From Blastomussa wellsi (lineage: Eukaryota; Cnidaria; Anthozoa; Scleractinia; Plerogyridae): a stretch of 64,000 nucleotides of DNA. How positions within the stretch are numbered: the first letter of the stretch is position 1; each line of letters opens with the position of its first letter. The DNA is taken from positions 13,378,103 through 13,442,102 of the forward strand of contig OX393570.1 of the NCBI GenBank assembly GCA_947652115.1, written 5' to 3'. The notes below the pieces were generated by a model that saw only the letters and a list, made by a program, of their open reading frames with translations, was not told where the DNA came from and made no database searches. The position numbers and the translations under genes are program-made. Below, in pieces: positions 10,151 to 21,998 of this stretch.

Positions 10151-11369
10151 ACCCGATCGTATGATTAGAGACTGAATTGGACTCCACTCAGCCCTGTTAC
10201 TATTACGTAATATACTGGATAAAGCTTGGAAGTGCGCGGGCTAAAAATTAATCAGCAACTAGTTGTGAACCTCACGTATAGAGATTGGCCGAACTGAAAG
10301 ATACACGCACGTAACAATTGACGGCAAGGAGTGCATATGATTATAACAAGAACGTTTATTGGACTTCAAAAATTGAATCTCTGTTAGACCTTTTCAAAGA
10401 GGCGACTATGTTACTCGACAACATTTGCATTGTAACAATACTATAACAACAACAACAACATGCAATTGCGATTAGTTGGTCTGAGATAAACATGGTTTAG
10501 TGAAATAAGCTCTACCGGCACTTCAAATTCAATATTTAAATGGTCACTAAAACTTATTGCAAGGTATCACCAAGCGTAACTGAAAGAGCCGAGGTTGTTA
10601 GTTCGAGATCACGCTTGAAATCAACATTACATTCTCGTGGTCGAGATTTGTGATGCGCTGCTTTTTCTATCTTTGGCTAACACGACTCTGTTCAGGTTTT
10701 AATGTAAGAAAACCGATCGCTAATGGGTTATTAAGTAATCATATTTTCTTACCTGTCGACCCTTCGCGCCTGGCTCTGTGTCTCTCCCAATCGCTAAGTT
10801 TTACCGCCAGCGTCGATAAACGCTCTCAGCGATCGTAGACCAACAACATATCGGTTCTTTGAGATATGCTATAGACTTGCGTGTTTCCACACTTAATGAT
10901 GTTTTTCTAACAACCAGCCGGGAAAAAAACATTTTGAAGATGTCAGCTAGTCTTCTGGCAAAATAAATTTCTCAGCTGCAGGCCCTTTGGCAGGAGAGCG
11001 CCGCTGACACTTTGCGCCTCAAAAGAGTACGTCGCAATGCTTTTTCTACTTACATCTAAACACAGGTGCACTTGGGGATGACAGATTCTCAACGGTTTTT
11101 CCTCCGGATTGTCAGTACGATCAAATGGGTGCCTCTTTTGCTCCAAGGTGTACCAGTAAGAAGTGAAAAAAGACTAAGCGTCGCGACAAGTGCGTTGCGT
11201 GGAATATTTCGACATGAAGCATCACGTGAGACGGATTCAGCTCTTGCGAGCCACTTTGCTGTAGCAGTTGAAAAAGGAAGAAAATGTTATTCTTCTTTCT
11301 GTGGCCGTTGAAGTGACTTGTTTTCTATGAAACTTGCCGTTAGCACGGAATGTTGCAGGGCGCAAAAGA

Positions 11370-12475
11370 TAGCGACGTCCTCGTGATAACGGCACTGCTC
11401 GGACTTTAGCGAAAAAAATCCATTTTCGGCCTTCTGAAAAGATTCAATTCTTTGCTAAAAAAAATGCGCTTGTCGTCTAACATTGAAATAGCGATGTTCT
11501 CCTTATAACGGTACTTTGCGGACATTAGCGCTTAAATTAAAGCCGATTCGGCCAACCTTGTAAAAAATCAATTTTCGGCCTTCTAAACAATTTCATTTTT
11601 TTGCTAAAAAATTGCGTTTCCCGGAAAACGCTGATTAGCGATGTTCTCGTGATAACGCCACTGCGCGGACACCAGCGCTTTAATTTCAGGTGATTGGGCC
11701 AAAATTCCAAAAAAATCAATTTTCGGCTTTCTGAAAAGTTTCATTTTTTTGCTAAAAAATTGCGCTTGCCGTCAAACGCTGAAATAGCGATTTTCTCGTG
11801 ATAACGGCACTGCGCGGACATTAGCGTTTTAATTTCAGCCGATTCGGTCAACCTTCCAACAAAATCAACTTTCGCCCTTCTCAAAAGTTTAATTTTTTGC
11901 AAAAAAAAATTGCGCTTGAGCTTTAACACTTAAATAGCGATCTTCTCGTGATAACGGCACTGTTCGGACATTAGCGCCTTAATTTCAGCCGATTCGGCCA
12001 ACGTTCCAAACAAAAAATCAATTTCCGGCCTTCTGGAAAATAAAATTTTTGGACTAAAAAATTTCGCTTGCCCTCAAACGCTTAAATATTGATGTTCTCG
12101 TGATAGCGGCACTGTGCGGACATTAGCACTTTAATTTAAGCCGATTCGGGAAACCTTCAAAAAAATCAATTTTCGGCGTTGTGAAAAATTTTATTTTTTT
12201 GCGAAAAAATTGCGCTTGCCCTCAAACGCTGAAATATTGATGTTCTCGTGATAACGGCACTGCGCGGAAATTAGCGCTTTAATTTCAGACGATTCGGTCA
12301 ACCTTCCAAAAAAATAAATTTTCGGCCTTCTTAAAAGTTTCATTTTTTCGCTAAAAAATTGCGCTTACTGTCAAACACTGAAATAGCGATGTTCTCGTGA
12401 TAACGGCAGTGCGCGGACATCAGCGCTTTAATTTCAGCCGATTCGGCCAACCTTCCAAAAAAAATCAATTAGCAG
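11370..12475 (+). repeat. 149-bp satellite array, about 7-8 units
   Basis: The marker tcgtgataacggcac recurs at about 11,391, 11,500 (degenerate), 11,647, 11,796, 11,946, 12,098, 12,246 and 12,395, giving a period of about 149 bp. Each unit also has aatttcagccgattcggcc and attgcgcttgcc. The same satellite in one to three units sits at 15,818-16,095, 33,560-33,695 (inverted) and 59,140-59,400, always just upstream of the LINE fragment. Confidence 0.85.
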
Positions 12476-12594
12476 AATCCGCGGTCGAGTGTCCCTCGCT
12501 TAACCCATTTTGCACAAAAAAAAAATGAAAAAAATTCTAAATTTAATTTCTGAACTTTTCCTTTGATTGACATGTTTACACATACAATATAAGA

Positions 12595-13745
12595 TGTTAG
12601 ATATTTGTAGCTTTAATGAATCCTCGAAAATGAAGTGGATCCAGAGGTACCTAAATGACGAAAATAAAGGAAAATGGAAAGTTTTTTTGACTATCACTTA
12701 GAAAAGTACGGAGGCAAACTGTTGTTCCAATGCAACTTGAAACAGCAGGATACCTCACGGCTAATTCTCCAATACCCTTTCTTGAAGGAGATAATACAGT
12801 ACTGGACCAATTTTAACTTCTGAGATGAGCACATATATGGCACAATTCTCACATAAGAATAGGAAGTCGCCAATTCTATAGATCTTGGCTAAGCGCGGGG
12901 ATAAAGGAGATTAGAGATCTGCTAGATGACGAACAAAATTTTCTAAGTTATAATGCCTTTATAGATAAATACAGAATTAAAACCAATAATCTCGAATATT
13001 ACAAAGTAATATCTGCTGTAGCGCATTATAAGAAAATGCACTTTAAAGTCAATCATAACCTACCACCAAATAATCCGACAACTTCTTTTTCTCATGCCAA
13101 GGTTTCAAAAAAAGGTTTATGAATATTTGATAAACAAAAAATCTTCTATACCATTAAGAAGTCAGGGGAAGTGGTTGGAAGAGATTAGGGACATAGCTAG
13201 TAACCCTTACATAACAGTAAACTGGAAAAATACGTATTGCCTGTCATCTTTGTGTACAAAAGAGTCAAAACTTAGAGCCTTCCAATTTAAACTCCTTCAT
13301 AGAAGAATCGCCACAAATGACTTTCTGCACAAGATGGGTATTAAACAAACGGATTCCTGCTCCTTCTGTGAGGAACAAAAAGAAACTCTCGTTCATTTAC
13401 TTTGGACCTGCGAACATACACAGAAATTTTGGAAGAGCACTGGAGTTCTCAAAACCTCGATGATTTAGAAAATGTTTCTCCTTCTTTGACTCTATGTTTT
13501 GGTCTCTTGATAATGTTAAAGATGTTCTCTTTCATCAGCTACTCCTTCTAGCCAGATATTACATATATAACTGTCGACTTGGGAACAAGCTTCCTAACCT
13601 ACAGGTCTATATACAACTACTTATAAATTCAATGGAAATTTAAAAGCAAACTGCATTCTACAGCAACGACCCAAACCTCTTTGTGAAGAAGTGGTCTCGT
13701 TTGCAAAACAACCTCTCACAAAGTGTACTACATTACCAGTATAAA
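12595..13745 (+). pseudogene. LINE reverse transcriptase, C-terminal zinc-binding fragment
   Basis: 5'-truncated non-LTR retrotransposon remnant. Broken frames encode the region after the RT core of LINE ORF2. The best preserved part (13,094-13,468) contains the RT-associated zinc-binding pattern CSFCEEQKETLVHLLWTC, preceded by FQFKLLHRRIATNDFLHKMG, both typical of the zf-RVT module. The frame is interrupted several times and no endonuclease or RT core is present. Four sister copies occur in the window, each embedded in the same composite unit. Confidence 0.75.
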
Positions 13746-13789
13746 GATGAAAGCAGCGTAGAAAGCGTAGAACCGTTTAATTGTTAACT

Positions 13790-15355
13790 AAATAAACTTC
13801 AAGTGATTTTTTAGTTTGTATTCCACAGTACCGTAACCATTGCTAGTAGTCGTAAGCATCATTAGCATTTGTAAGCATTGTTAGCATTGCGAGCAAAATT
13901 TGTATTAGTTTTGTAAGCATTGTTAAGTTTGCGAGTAAAATTTGTATAGTAAGTTTTATGTAACTATTGTAAGTAATGTGGTATTGTTAGCGTAACATTA
14001 GTGTTTTACGTAATGCTAGTATTGTAAACTTGTCTGCTTTGTAAGCAATAATAACAATAAAAAAGGCGTTTTGCAAAATATCAGCTAGATCGATAAAGAT
14101 ACAAGCATTTTAGACGAAATTCAAGACGAAAAATGGGAGGGGACTCGACAATTTGGGGGAATCCATGAAAAAAAGGGTTTCAGATGCCCAAGTTTGGGTA
14201 AAAGAGGGTTAGTGCCAGACCCCCTTTGGTGGTACAAATTACGGAAGTCAAAATTTTCAAAACAAAAAAATGTAGTAAAGGTATATACTTTACACTCTAT
14301 ACGCGTCTTACATCGGACTTTTTCCTTAACTGAAAATTTTACGAATATGAAAAAAATACAGATTCCTTAACTCTAAAGGTTAAGAGCCAAAATTTTGCAC
14401 AATTGTTAGCATGATGTTGTGCATTTCTAGTATGAAATATGAAGTGATTTGGTTTAAAAATGTTTTAATTACAAATTTTTTTGTGTTCGACAGGGTAAAT
14501 TCTGACACGGGAGGGGAACTCGATTTTGCGCTTTTTTGGTCATATCAAAGAGGGTTTTAATCAAAATCAAGTATGTTTGATATGGTTGAATAGATCTTTT
14601 CAAGAGGAACAATTTAATGTGTGTTAGACCATCTAAGATTAAAACTGTTATGAGATATACGGCTCCACATTTTAAAAAAAGGACGGGAAATCGACAATTT
14701 AAGATCAAATTGGCTTACTTAGTACATTTTTTTTATCTCGAAACAGGTTCAACACTAGAGATTATGCTTGATGCCATTCGAAAGATAAAGAATTGCTTAT
14801 TCATTGAAAAAAGTAGTTCGATGCCATATTCTAATGGTAGTGAGTAGCAGCTTATCAAAGAGAACAAAATTATAATAAACAAGGAATTTTAACATTTTTG
14901 GCAAATTTTGAATTTTAATCTACAGCGCTAGGTTAAATGTAAATACATTCAATTTACGTATGCAAATTGCAAATTGTCTGTCCTTTACACATAGCAATTT
15001 GTGGATCTTAACCCCCATTGTTTTCAAAGTAATAGGATTTTAATCATTAGGGTGCCAGTTGCCACAGTTATGTTTTCAAATTTGGTTGACAGGTGTCAAA
15101 CGTTTTCAAAATATGCTGACTCAGCAAAAATCGTGCATTTTCAGAATTTATTTCGATAGATTTTGTCAAATTCTGTAAAACTGCTAAGTTTGATGTCATC
15201 AAAATAAAATGCAAATTACTTATGATTTTTTTAAAATGAGTAAAAAATTATGACACGCTTTGACACCTGTAAATCACACTTGATAGTATGATTGACAATG
15301 CAAGGTGTTGCCATGCTATTGGAACTTCGCAGCAGTTATTCCTATACTACCTGTG
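13790..15355 (+). other. AT-rich tail and non-coding 3' module of the array unit
   Basis: 13,840-14,060 is built from gtaagcattg and gcgagtaaaatttgtat motifs. After about 14,075 follow signatures shared by all units: gggaggggactcgacaattt, cagatgcccaagtttgggta, ctgacacgggaggggaactc and gcaaggtgttgccatgctat. No gene is supported; short ORFs here are not conserved between units. Confidence 0.7.
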
Positions 15356-15463
15356 CAAATTTACAGATCTTAGATTAAAACCTGAATTTTGTACGATTTT
15401 TTAGGTAAAGACCCTTATTGCGGTATATTTGAGTGAACACATATGAAGTCCCCTTTCCTCGAA

Positions 15464-15817
15464 AGACTCTTCCGGCAAGTGGGACAGATACCTTGATGAG
15501 TGTGACACCCTGCTTACGAACAAGGAGGTGGACATCATTATGAATTCCCAGCCGGCAGTTGAGGGAAGACAAGCTGTAATTGCAGCTGATGCAGCGGAAA
15601 CAACAGAAGATTTGACTCTGAAATAGTTCTGTGCCGTCAGATATCTCCTCCTCGTATCAATAACCAGAACTGTAGGAACCCGACTGGGCCCATTCGAAAA
15701 TGCAACGATACAAATGTTCGCGAAAGCACATTGGGACGAGAAGAAAAGGAAGTTGGTTATGCTTGTGTCATCGCACAAACGCGAAGAGGATGGTCCTGCC
15801 CCAATTCCAATGGGGGA
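15464..15817 (+). pseudogene. Tyrosine-recombinase-like fragment
   Basis: Corresponds to about 58,785-59,140 of the best unit. It includes the in-frame TAG that follows the gactctgaaa codons, then the frame around the probable first catalytic Arg and the SHKRE Lys region. It ends by running directly into the 149-bp satellite. The catalytic His-x-x-Arg and Tyr region is absent. A relic, not a working gene. Confidence 0.55.
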
Positions 15818-16095
15818 ATTGCGCTTGCCCTCAAACGCTGAAATATGGATGTTCTCGTGATAACGGCACTGCGCGAACATTAGCACTTTAATTTCAGCCG
15901 ATTAGGCCAACCTTCCAAAAAAATCAATTTTCGGCCTTCTGAAAAATTTTATTTTTTTTTCTAAAAAAGTGCGCTTACCGTCAAACACTGAAATAGAGAT
16001 GTTCTCGTGATGACAGCATTGCGCGGACATCAGCGCTTTAATTTCAACCGATTCGGCCAACCTTCCAAAAAAATCAATTTTCCGCCTTCTTAATA
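15818..16095 (+). repeat. 149-bp satellite, about two units
   Basis: Starts attgcgcttgccctcaaacg at the end of the recombinase fragment and carries tcgtgataacggcac and a degenerate second unit. Confidence 0.8.
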
Positions 16096-16099
16096 CGGT

Positions 16100-16965
16100 A
16101 TGCATGTGTATGGCACAATTCTCACATAAGAATAGGAAATCGCCCATTCTTCTATAGATCTTGGCTAAGCGTGGGGATAAAGGAGATTAGAGATCTGCTA
16201 GATGACGAACAAAATTTGCTAAGTTATATTGCCTTTATCGATAAATACAGAATTAAAAGCAATTATCTCGAATATTACAAAGTAATATCTGCTGTAGCGC
16301 ATTATAAGAAAATGCACTTTAAAGTCAATCATAACCTACCACCAAATAATCCAGTTGACAACTTCTTTTTCTCATGCCAAGGTTTCAAAAAAAGGTTTAT
16401 GAATATTTGATAAACAAAAAATCTTCTATACCATTAAGAAGTCAGGGGAAGTGGTTGGAAGAGATTAGGGACATCGCTAGTAACCCTGACATAACAGTAA
16501 ACTGGAAAAATACGTATTGCCTGTCATCTTTGTGTACAAAAGAGTCAAAACTTAGAGCCTTCCAATTTAAAGTCCTTCATAGAAGAATCGCAACAAAAAG
16601 AAAAGAAACTCTCGTTCATTTATTTTGGACCCGCAAAAATACACAGAAATTTTGGAAGAGCACCTTTGACTGGAGTCCTCAAACCCTCGATGATTTAGAA
16701 AATGTTTCTCCTTCTTTGACCCTATGTTTTGGTCTCATTGATAATGTAAAAGATGTTCTCTTTCACCACCTACTCCTTCTAGCCAGATATTACATATATA
16801 ACTGTCGGCTTGGGAACAAGCTTGCTAACCTACAGGTCTATATAAAACTACTTATAAATTCAATGGAAATTGAAAAGCAAACTGCATTATACAGCAACGA
16901 CCCAAACCTCTTTGTGAAGAAGTGGTCTCGTTTGCAAAACAACCTCTAACAAAGTGTACTACATT
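16100..16965 (+). pseudogene. LINE C-terminal fragment (zf-RVT), copy 2
   Basis: Same family as 12,595-13,745. Two overlapping frames (16,171-16,410 and 16,374-16,949) cover the C-terminal region. About 80 bp around the zinc-binding cysteines are deleted (frame jumps from HRRIAT to RKETLVHLF), so the domain is broken. Confidence 0.7.
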
Positions 16966-17120
16966 ACCAATATAAAGATGAAAGCAGCGTAAAGCGTAGA
17001 ACCGTTTATACTTAAAGTGATTTTTTAGTTTGTATTTCACAGTACCGTAAGCATTGCTAGTAGTCGTAAGCATCATTAGCATTTGTAAGCATTGTTAGCA
17101 TTGCGAGTAAAATTTGTATT

Positions 17121-18290
17121 AATGATTTCCTCGAAATGGATTTGTGGAACAATTCTTTGATACGAGTAGGAAACAAACTGGTTAATTACAAATCCTGGAT
17201 TCATAAAGGTATTAACAAAGTAAAGCAGATCACTGAAAACATCTTGTTCTTAGGATACACAGACTTTCTAGCACTATATAATATTAAAACATCCTTTATT
17301 GAGTACTATGGTATAACAACAGCATTGAGTAAAATTCGAAAAAGTATTAATCAGCAACAGGCTATTGATGACCAGGGCGTAGAAAACGAATGGTATGAGA
17401 AAATTGCAACCTGTAATAAAGTTAGTAGAACAATTTACCAAACCCTGGTGGCTACAGTACAAACTAAACCAGATAAAAGTCAAGCCAAGTGGGCTACAGA
17501 CTGTAATTTAAGAGAAATAGACTTCAGTACCTGGCAAAAGATTTATATTAAGCCTTTCTCTTGTACCAAGAGCTCAAAACTTAGAAATTTTCAATTTAAA
17601 TTCAATCATCGTAGAATAGCAACAAACGCCTTCTTAAAACATTAGGATAACGGAAGATGACCTCTGCACCTTTTGCAAGGCAGACAAAGAAACGCTTTAT
17701 CATCTTTTCTGGAGCTGCCCTATATCACAGAATATATGGCGGGCTTTGAATGCCTGGCTTATTTCTCACGGAGTACTCACCAAAAATGAAGAAATCAATC
17801 ACTGTATTGCATTAGGTTTCAACACAGAATCCTGCTCCATTCTGCTTGACTTGTGCTCCTTAATTGCACGATATTATTTATATACTTGCAAATTGCAGCA
17901 GACGTTACCACAGCTTTCAGCCGTTATTAAGATTATATATTACCATGCACGTTTGGAGAAACAAACACTCTCCAGTAAGGATTTTACAAATAAGTGGAAA
18001 CCTTTGATTGCCTAGACAATTGCTTAATGCAATCTTACATATCAGCAATTGCTCTGAACTCATAACTTTCCATCTTGTAAACCCTTATAAGGAACTCGAT
18101 ATTAGACCCATCTTTTCAAAGCTGTGGTTACTCTGTGTTTAGCTGTCTTTATGTATATTAGTAACTTGTTTTTTTTTCTTTGTAATTTGTATTAACAATT
18201 AATGTAACTATGTACTTAAAATCAACTAATGTAAGTAAGTAATTATTGTCAGTATTGTATATGTTTGTTGTGTTTTCAATAAAAAAAAAA
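17121..18290 (+). mobile_element. Second LINE, 5'-truncated, nested insertion
   Basis: A different non-LTR family from the array LINE. Frames 17,136-17,645 and 17,746-18,015 encode a C-terminal RT region with a zinc-binding pattern (FNHRRIATNAFL, then CTFCKADKETLYHLFWSC), separated by a frameshift near 17,640. It ends with aataaaaaaaaaa. The AT tail of unit U2 resumes at once (attgtattagttttgtaag), and attttgtatt-type sequence flanks both ends as a probable target duplication of about 9-11 bp. 5' truncation plus an A-tail is the usual product of target-primed reverse transcription. Confidence 0.75.
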
Positions 18291-18940
18291 ATTGTATTAG
18301 TTTTGTAAGCATTGTTAAGTTTGCGAGTAAAATTTGTATAGTAAGTTTTATGTAACTATTGTAAGTAATGTAGTAACATTAGTGTTTTACGTAATGCTAG
18401 TATTGTAAACTTGTCTGCTTTGTAAGCAATAATAACAATAAAAAAAAAGGCGTTTTGCAAAATATCAGCTAGATCGATAAAGATACAAGCATTTTAGAGT
18501 AATTTCAAGACGAAAAATGGGAGGGGACTGGACAATTTGGGGGAATCCATGAAAAAAAGGGTTTCAGATGCCCAAGTTTGGGTAAAAGAGGGTTAGTGCC
18601 AGACCCCCTTTAGCGGTAGAATGCCGTTGAGATGACCTGCAAATTACGGAAGTCAAAATTTTCAAAACAAAAAAATGTAGTAAAGGTATATACTTTACAC
18701 TCTATACGCGTCTTTGGTTTAAAAATGTTTTAATTACAAATTCTTTTGTGTTAAATTCTGACACGGGATGGGAACTCGATTTTGCGCTTTTTTGGACATA
18801 TCAAAAAGGGCTTTAATCAAAATCAAATACGTTTTATATGGTTGAATAGATATTTTCAAGAGGAACAATTTGGTGTTTGTTAGACCATCTAAGATTGAAA
18901 CTGTTATGAGATATACGGCTTCAAATTTTAAAAAAGGATG
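18291..18940 (+). other. Remaining tail and 3' module of unit U2
   Basis: Resumes the U2 tail, then the module up to cggcttcaaattttaaaaaa. It contains the undisturbed site gccgttgagatgacctg (about 18,630), the same site that element B occupies elsewhere in the array. No gene. Confidence 0.65.
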
Positions 18941-18944
18941 GCAG

Positions 18945-19965
18945 GTGTCAAAATTTTTCTCCGGAGCCCCTGCACCAAAAGTTCGAGGAAATGTGCCCGT
19001 TCTTCTACAACAAAAAAGTGCCGGACGAAGTTGTTAGAATACTTGCGCCAAACAGACAAAAATCGCGGAGACGGGAAAAAACTCGTGGGAGCTTTGTCCG
19101 CAAGGAGACTTTTGCTCTTTGCTCCTCTGTTGCGTTGGCACTTGGCCCACGGGGCGGTTATCACACGGGTCCACAGGTCAATTCCGTGGTTCCTCGACGA
19201 ATTCACCGAGGCGAGGCGGACTGGAGATGTGGAAAAAAGCAAGGCGCTGCTGGCAGACGTTTTCAAGCTGCTTGTGAATAGCGGGTACGGAAAGCTCATC
19301 GAAGCGTTGGAGCGGCAGACAAGCGTAATTTACACCAAAGATGAGAAGGTGGTCGACAGAGCCTTGCGAAGCGCGTATTTCTTCGACCTTGATGAGATTG
19401 GGCCGGCGTATGAGCTGGGAAGCCGCAAGCCAAGGATCACAATCAGGCGACCGTTTTAGGTTGGAATCGCTGTCTACCAACTGGCCAAGCTGCGGATGCT
19501 GGAATTCTACTACGATTTCTTCGACAGGTATTTCGACAGAAAAGATTTTGAGCTGATTCAGATTGACACAGACAGTAACTACATGGCAATCTCCGCGGAG
19601 CGGCTAGAGGATGTTGTCAAACCGGAGCTGCGAGCGGAATTCGAGACGCAGAAGCAGCAGTGGCTGGCTTGGGACAAATGGAGCGGCCGCACGCCCGGGC
19701 TCTTCAAACTCGAGTGCGAGGGGGGCCGGATGATCGCGCTCTGCTCAAAGTGTTACTTCGTCGACGACGAAGCGGGCGAAAAAAAAGAAGTTCAGCACGA
19801 AAGGGGTGTCGAAGAGGCAAAACGAGATAACCTGGCAGCGTTTCAAGGCAGCTTTGGAAGGAAACCAGGATATGGCAACCGACAGAGGTTTCAGGATAAG
19901 GGACGGCCAGATAGTTACTTACGAGCAGCAGAAACTGGGACTGAGCTCAAAAAGTCATAAAAGTC
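18945..19965 (+). pseudogene. polB: Family B DNA polymerase, C-terminal fragment (element A)
   Basis: Retains the palm and C-terminal region of a protein-primed-type polymerase B. It has the motif B-like region (KLLVNSGYGKLIE near 19,265-19,303) and motif C DTDS at about 19,565-19,576 followed by NYMAIS. Then comes PGLFKLECEGG, which provides the KxE-type motif after motif C. The frame is broken near 19,020, near 19,458 (a TAG at the end of the first long frame) and again downstream. The exonuclease domain and motif A are gone because the element is truncated at 18,941. In element B the same gene is full length but also broken. Confidence 0.85.
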
Positions 19966-20102
19966 TTGTTTCCGTTCAAGCGTTTTTCTTTTGGCAGGAA
20001 GACATTTTTTGCATATATTTGCCTTGGAAATTAAAACACTGTTGCGTCCACTCCCCATTTTTCAAAATACATCTATTTCTTTAAAAGGGGGTCCAATTTT
20101 CA

Positions 20103-21057
20103 CTAGATGTCAGACAGAGGAAGAGTGGTGTTTGGAGGGACAACCAGCAGCTCTTCACGCAGAAAACCGCGCCCTGGTCCGTCGCGCAAATAGTAGAGAA
20201 CAGGTTGATTTGGTTTGACCCAAACTCTTTCCATGTTGAAAACTTTCAACGACCAGATCGGGTCTGTGGCCCTTCTTCCCCCACCATCCAACTCTCCTGG
20301 TTGGAAGAGATAGCGAACTTGGACAAGAGAGGGGAGGATTTTTTCGGCCTTCCCAACAGGTCGAAAATAAGGAGTTGAGGGCTGCGCAGAAAAAGATTTT
20401 TCTTTGATTGCTTCCGCAGGTTTTTTACCCGTCAGCCGGGTTTTTTCGTTGTTAAAGCGGCACAACTGCAGGAAGTCTTTTCACCCACGCAGTATACCGC
20501 TCGCCCTCCGGCAGACGCATTTCCACGGCGTACTGATGTCCGAACAAACGTTCGGCAAGGGTGCGATTGAAACGTTCAACAATGGCCTGGTCGCGATGAA
20601 TGTCAACGCGCCCGCGCCGGATATTGGTTTTGTGCTTTTCCATGTCTTTTGACACGGCGCCCATGAATTCGCGCCCGGGGTTGCAGCAGTTGAGGCCATT
20701 CCAAAGGCCCGCGTTTGTAAATCTTCTGAAATGCCCGGGCGATATCATCAGAATTTTCAAAGGTTCGGCCTCTTTCCAACGGCTGGCCACGTCGACGACG
20801 GTCAGCGCGTATTTGTAAACTTTGCGCCCGCGGGACAGTTTGTCGTGCGGCCAAAAAAGGAGGTCCGCCTGGTGGACCGCGTTGGGTGTGGGCACGTCGA
20901 ACTTTGGCCGAGGAAAGCGCCTCGGAGCGGGCAGGTAAATCTGCCAGAGGGCTTGCTTGACCAGCCACTTTTTTGCGGCGTCTTCTGGCACCTTGGCGGC
21001 CTCGGATAATGTTTTAACAGCGGCAAGGCCTTTCCAATAGCCTCCTGGACCGTAGAC
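20103..21057 (-). pseudogene. int: Retrovirus-like DDE integrase (element A)
   Basis: N-terminal helical part, then the rve catalytic core with HQADLLF (first Asp), NPGREFMG (the position of the second Asp is altered by a frameshift) and QAIVERFNRTLAERLFG (Glu), then an SH3/chromo-like C-terminal region (RRATDPIWSLKVF near 20,250) ending REELLVVPPN. Two frameshifts around 20,690-20,760 and one near 20,460 break it. The N-terminus is fused directly to the upstream small membrane gene by a deletion that removes the normal start. Its function in the family is element integration. Confidence 0.85.
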
Positions 21058-21402
21058 CATCGCTTGGATGATAGAAATCAGAGAACCTGGGCTCTTTGGG
21101 AGGTGCCATTCGCTTGTCAGGGTGCGCCTGATTCCAAAGTTTGAAAGCGTAGTCAGTGTTGGTGAAGTTCAGCTTGGCCTCCTCCTTTATTTGCGCGTTT
21201 GTCGCAATCCAGTCGAGAAGTTTGGTGCGGTCACACGCGTATTTTGCGTACGCTGCTTGGTACGCCTCGAGAGCTTTATCATGGCGCACTTTTTCTTCAA
21301 GCGCTGCTTTGTCACCGCCTCCGCCCTCGCGAGATAATTGCCGCCGATGAAAGCCGCTGCGTTCAACACAGCCCCGCCAACCATAATCGCGACACTTGCC
21401 AT
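21058..21402 (-). pseudogene. Small membrane protein MASxAIMVGG family (element A)
   Basis: Homologue of the intact 42,750-43,175. Start ATG complement 21,400-21,402. The hydrophobic N-terminus ASVAIMVGGAVLNAAAFIGG is followed by a frameshift near 21,310, a helical central region, and FSDFYHPSD. The C-terminal membrane segment is deleted and the frame runs into integrase. No function known to me; likely an element-encoded membrane or virion component. Confidence 0.7.
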
Positions 21403-21424
21403 TTTTTTTCTTATATTCATTTTT

Positions 21425-21640
21425 TTAAATGTTGCTTGGAAGTATTTTCAGACGTTGGTGGGAAGGATTTTCTGGTCCTCTAGGTATTTTTTTTAGCGCA
21501 ACGCTCCCCGCCATCACAGCTGTGAACAGTGGGTAGTTTTCGATAGAATTAGAAGGGTCACCTGTAAAACTTTTCTTGAACGTTTTTTTGGCCACCCAGC
21601 CTATGTCAACAGCGAGGCCGACGAGGTTGGCGGCATCCAT
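21425..21640 (-). pseudogene. Small membrane protein, homologue of 42,484-42,705 (element A)
   Basis: Conserved DAANLVGLAVDIGWVAKK and NYPLFTAVMAGSVALKK align with the intact B copy. The N-terminal ATG used in B is not present here, and an expanded A run shifts the frame after SVALKK, so the C-terminus is altered. One or two membrane helices. Function unknown. Confidence 0.65.
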
Positions 21641-21683
21641 GACGGTTTTGACGAGCTTCTTGTTGGTTATAGATAATAGAAAA

Positions 21684-21947
21684 TTATTTAATTGAAATTA
21701 TTTCTTGAATTTCCACTAATTTTTTTTGGTTTTCAAGACATTTTTCAACACATTTTTGAAGTGCTTGCACAGTTTCCACTTCATTCTCATCTTCCACATC
21801 TTCCTCCTCTTCTTTGAAATGATCAAGATTTTTGGCAATCCAAAAGATAGTTTTAAGGCAATTGTACGTGAATGCCCCCCAAACAAAGCCAACGCCTGAA
21901 ACTGCTGCGATGCTTATCGTTAACTGGTTGAAGTTGATTTTCCGCAT
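21684..21947 (-). CDS. Small membrane protein with acidic tail (element A)
   Basis: Start at MRKINFNQ (complement of 21,945-21,947), 87 codons. A single N-terminal hydrophobic segment (about residues 8-33) is followed by an acidic stretch EEEEDVEDENEVE and a helical tail. It matches the B copy 42,209-42,460 in architecture: hydrophobic N-terminus, conserved NLDHF/NPDLS position, acidic middle. The frame is open. The role is unknown; synteny between ATPase and integrase suggests a virion or assembly membrane protein. Confidence 0.65.
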   Translation of the reverse strand: MRKINFNQLTISIAAVSGVGFVWGAFTYNCLKTIFWIAKNLDHFKEEEEDVEDENEVETVQALQKCVEKCLENQKKLVEIQEIISIK

Positions 21948-21998
21948 TTTTATATTCACCAAAATATCTTCAAATGATTTTTTTCCCCTCTAGTCCAT

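Larger units (their letters stand above)
9312..11362 (+). repeat. Complex repeat, copy 2
   Basis: Direct copy of 1,207-3,702, lacking the part matching about 2,620-3,130. It keeps the same tRNA-like segment (9,580-9,745), the minisatellite (9,787-10,150) and the 3' block ending at about 11,340-11,362. From 10,150 to 10,940 I see only repeat sequence and no gene. Confidence 0.7.
11370..15355 (+). repeat. Composite array unit U1 (5' part missing)
   Basis: Order: 149-bp satellite, LINE 3' fragment, AT-rich tail with gtaagcattg motifs, then a non-coding 3' module ending near ctatactacctgtgc. This order equals 59,140-62,250 of the best unit. The zinc-finger and recombinase part is absent on its 5' side. 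Confidence 0.75.
15356..18940 (+). repeat. Composite array unit U2 (short variant)
   Basis: After the U1 end, about 105 bp of linker joins directly to the 3' part of the recombinase-like ORF, followed by satellite, LINE and tail. The zinc-finger ORF and most of the recombinase ORF are missing. The same short-variant junction is seen inverted near 34,110-34,240. A second LINE (17,121-18,290) is nested in the tail, and Polinton-like element A truncates the 3' module at about 18,940. Confidence 0.7.

Noticed and set aside
11370..12475. Chains of short minus-strand ORFs in the 149-bp repeats
   Set aside because: The frames exist only because the satellite unit lacks stops in places; they repeat with the monomer and change with every indel.
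15401..15886. 161-codon minus-strand ORF (also 33,600-34,196 and 58,692-59,096)
   Set aside because: Antisense to the recombinase fragment in all three units; its conservation follows from the unit duplication.
20600..21009. Several plus-strand ORFs over integrase and polymerase
   Set aside because: Shadows of GC-richer conserved genes; the sense frames explain the conservation and carry the catalytic motifs.
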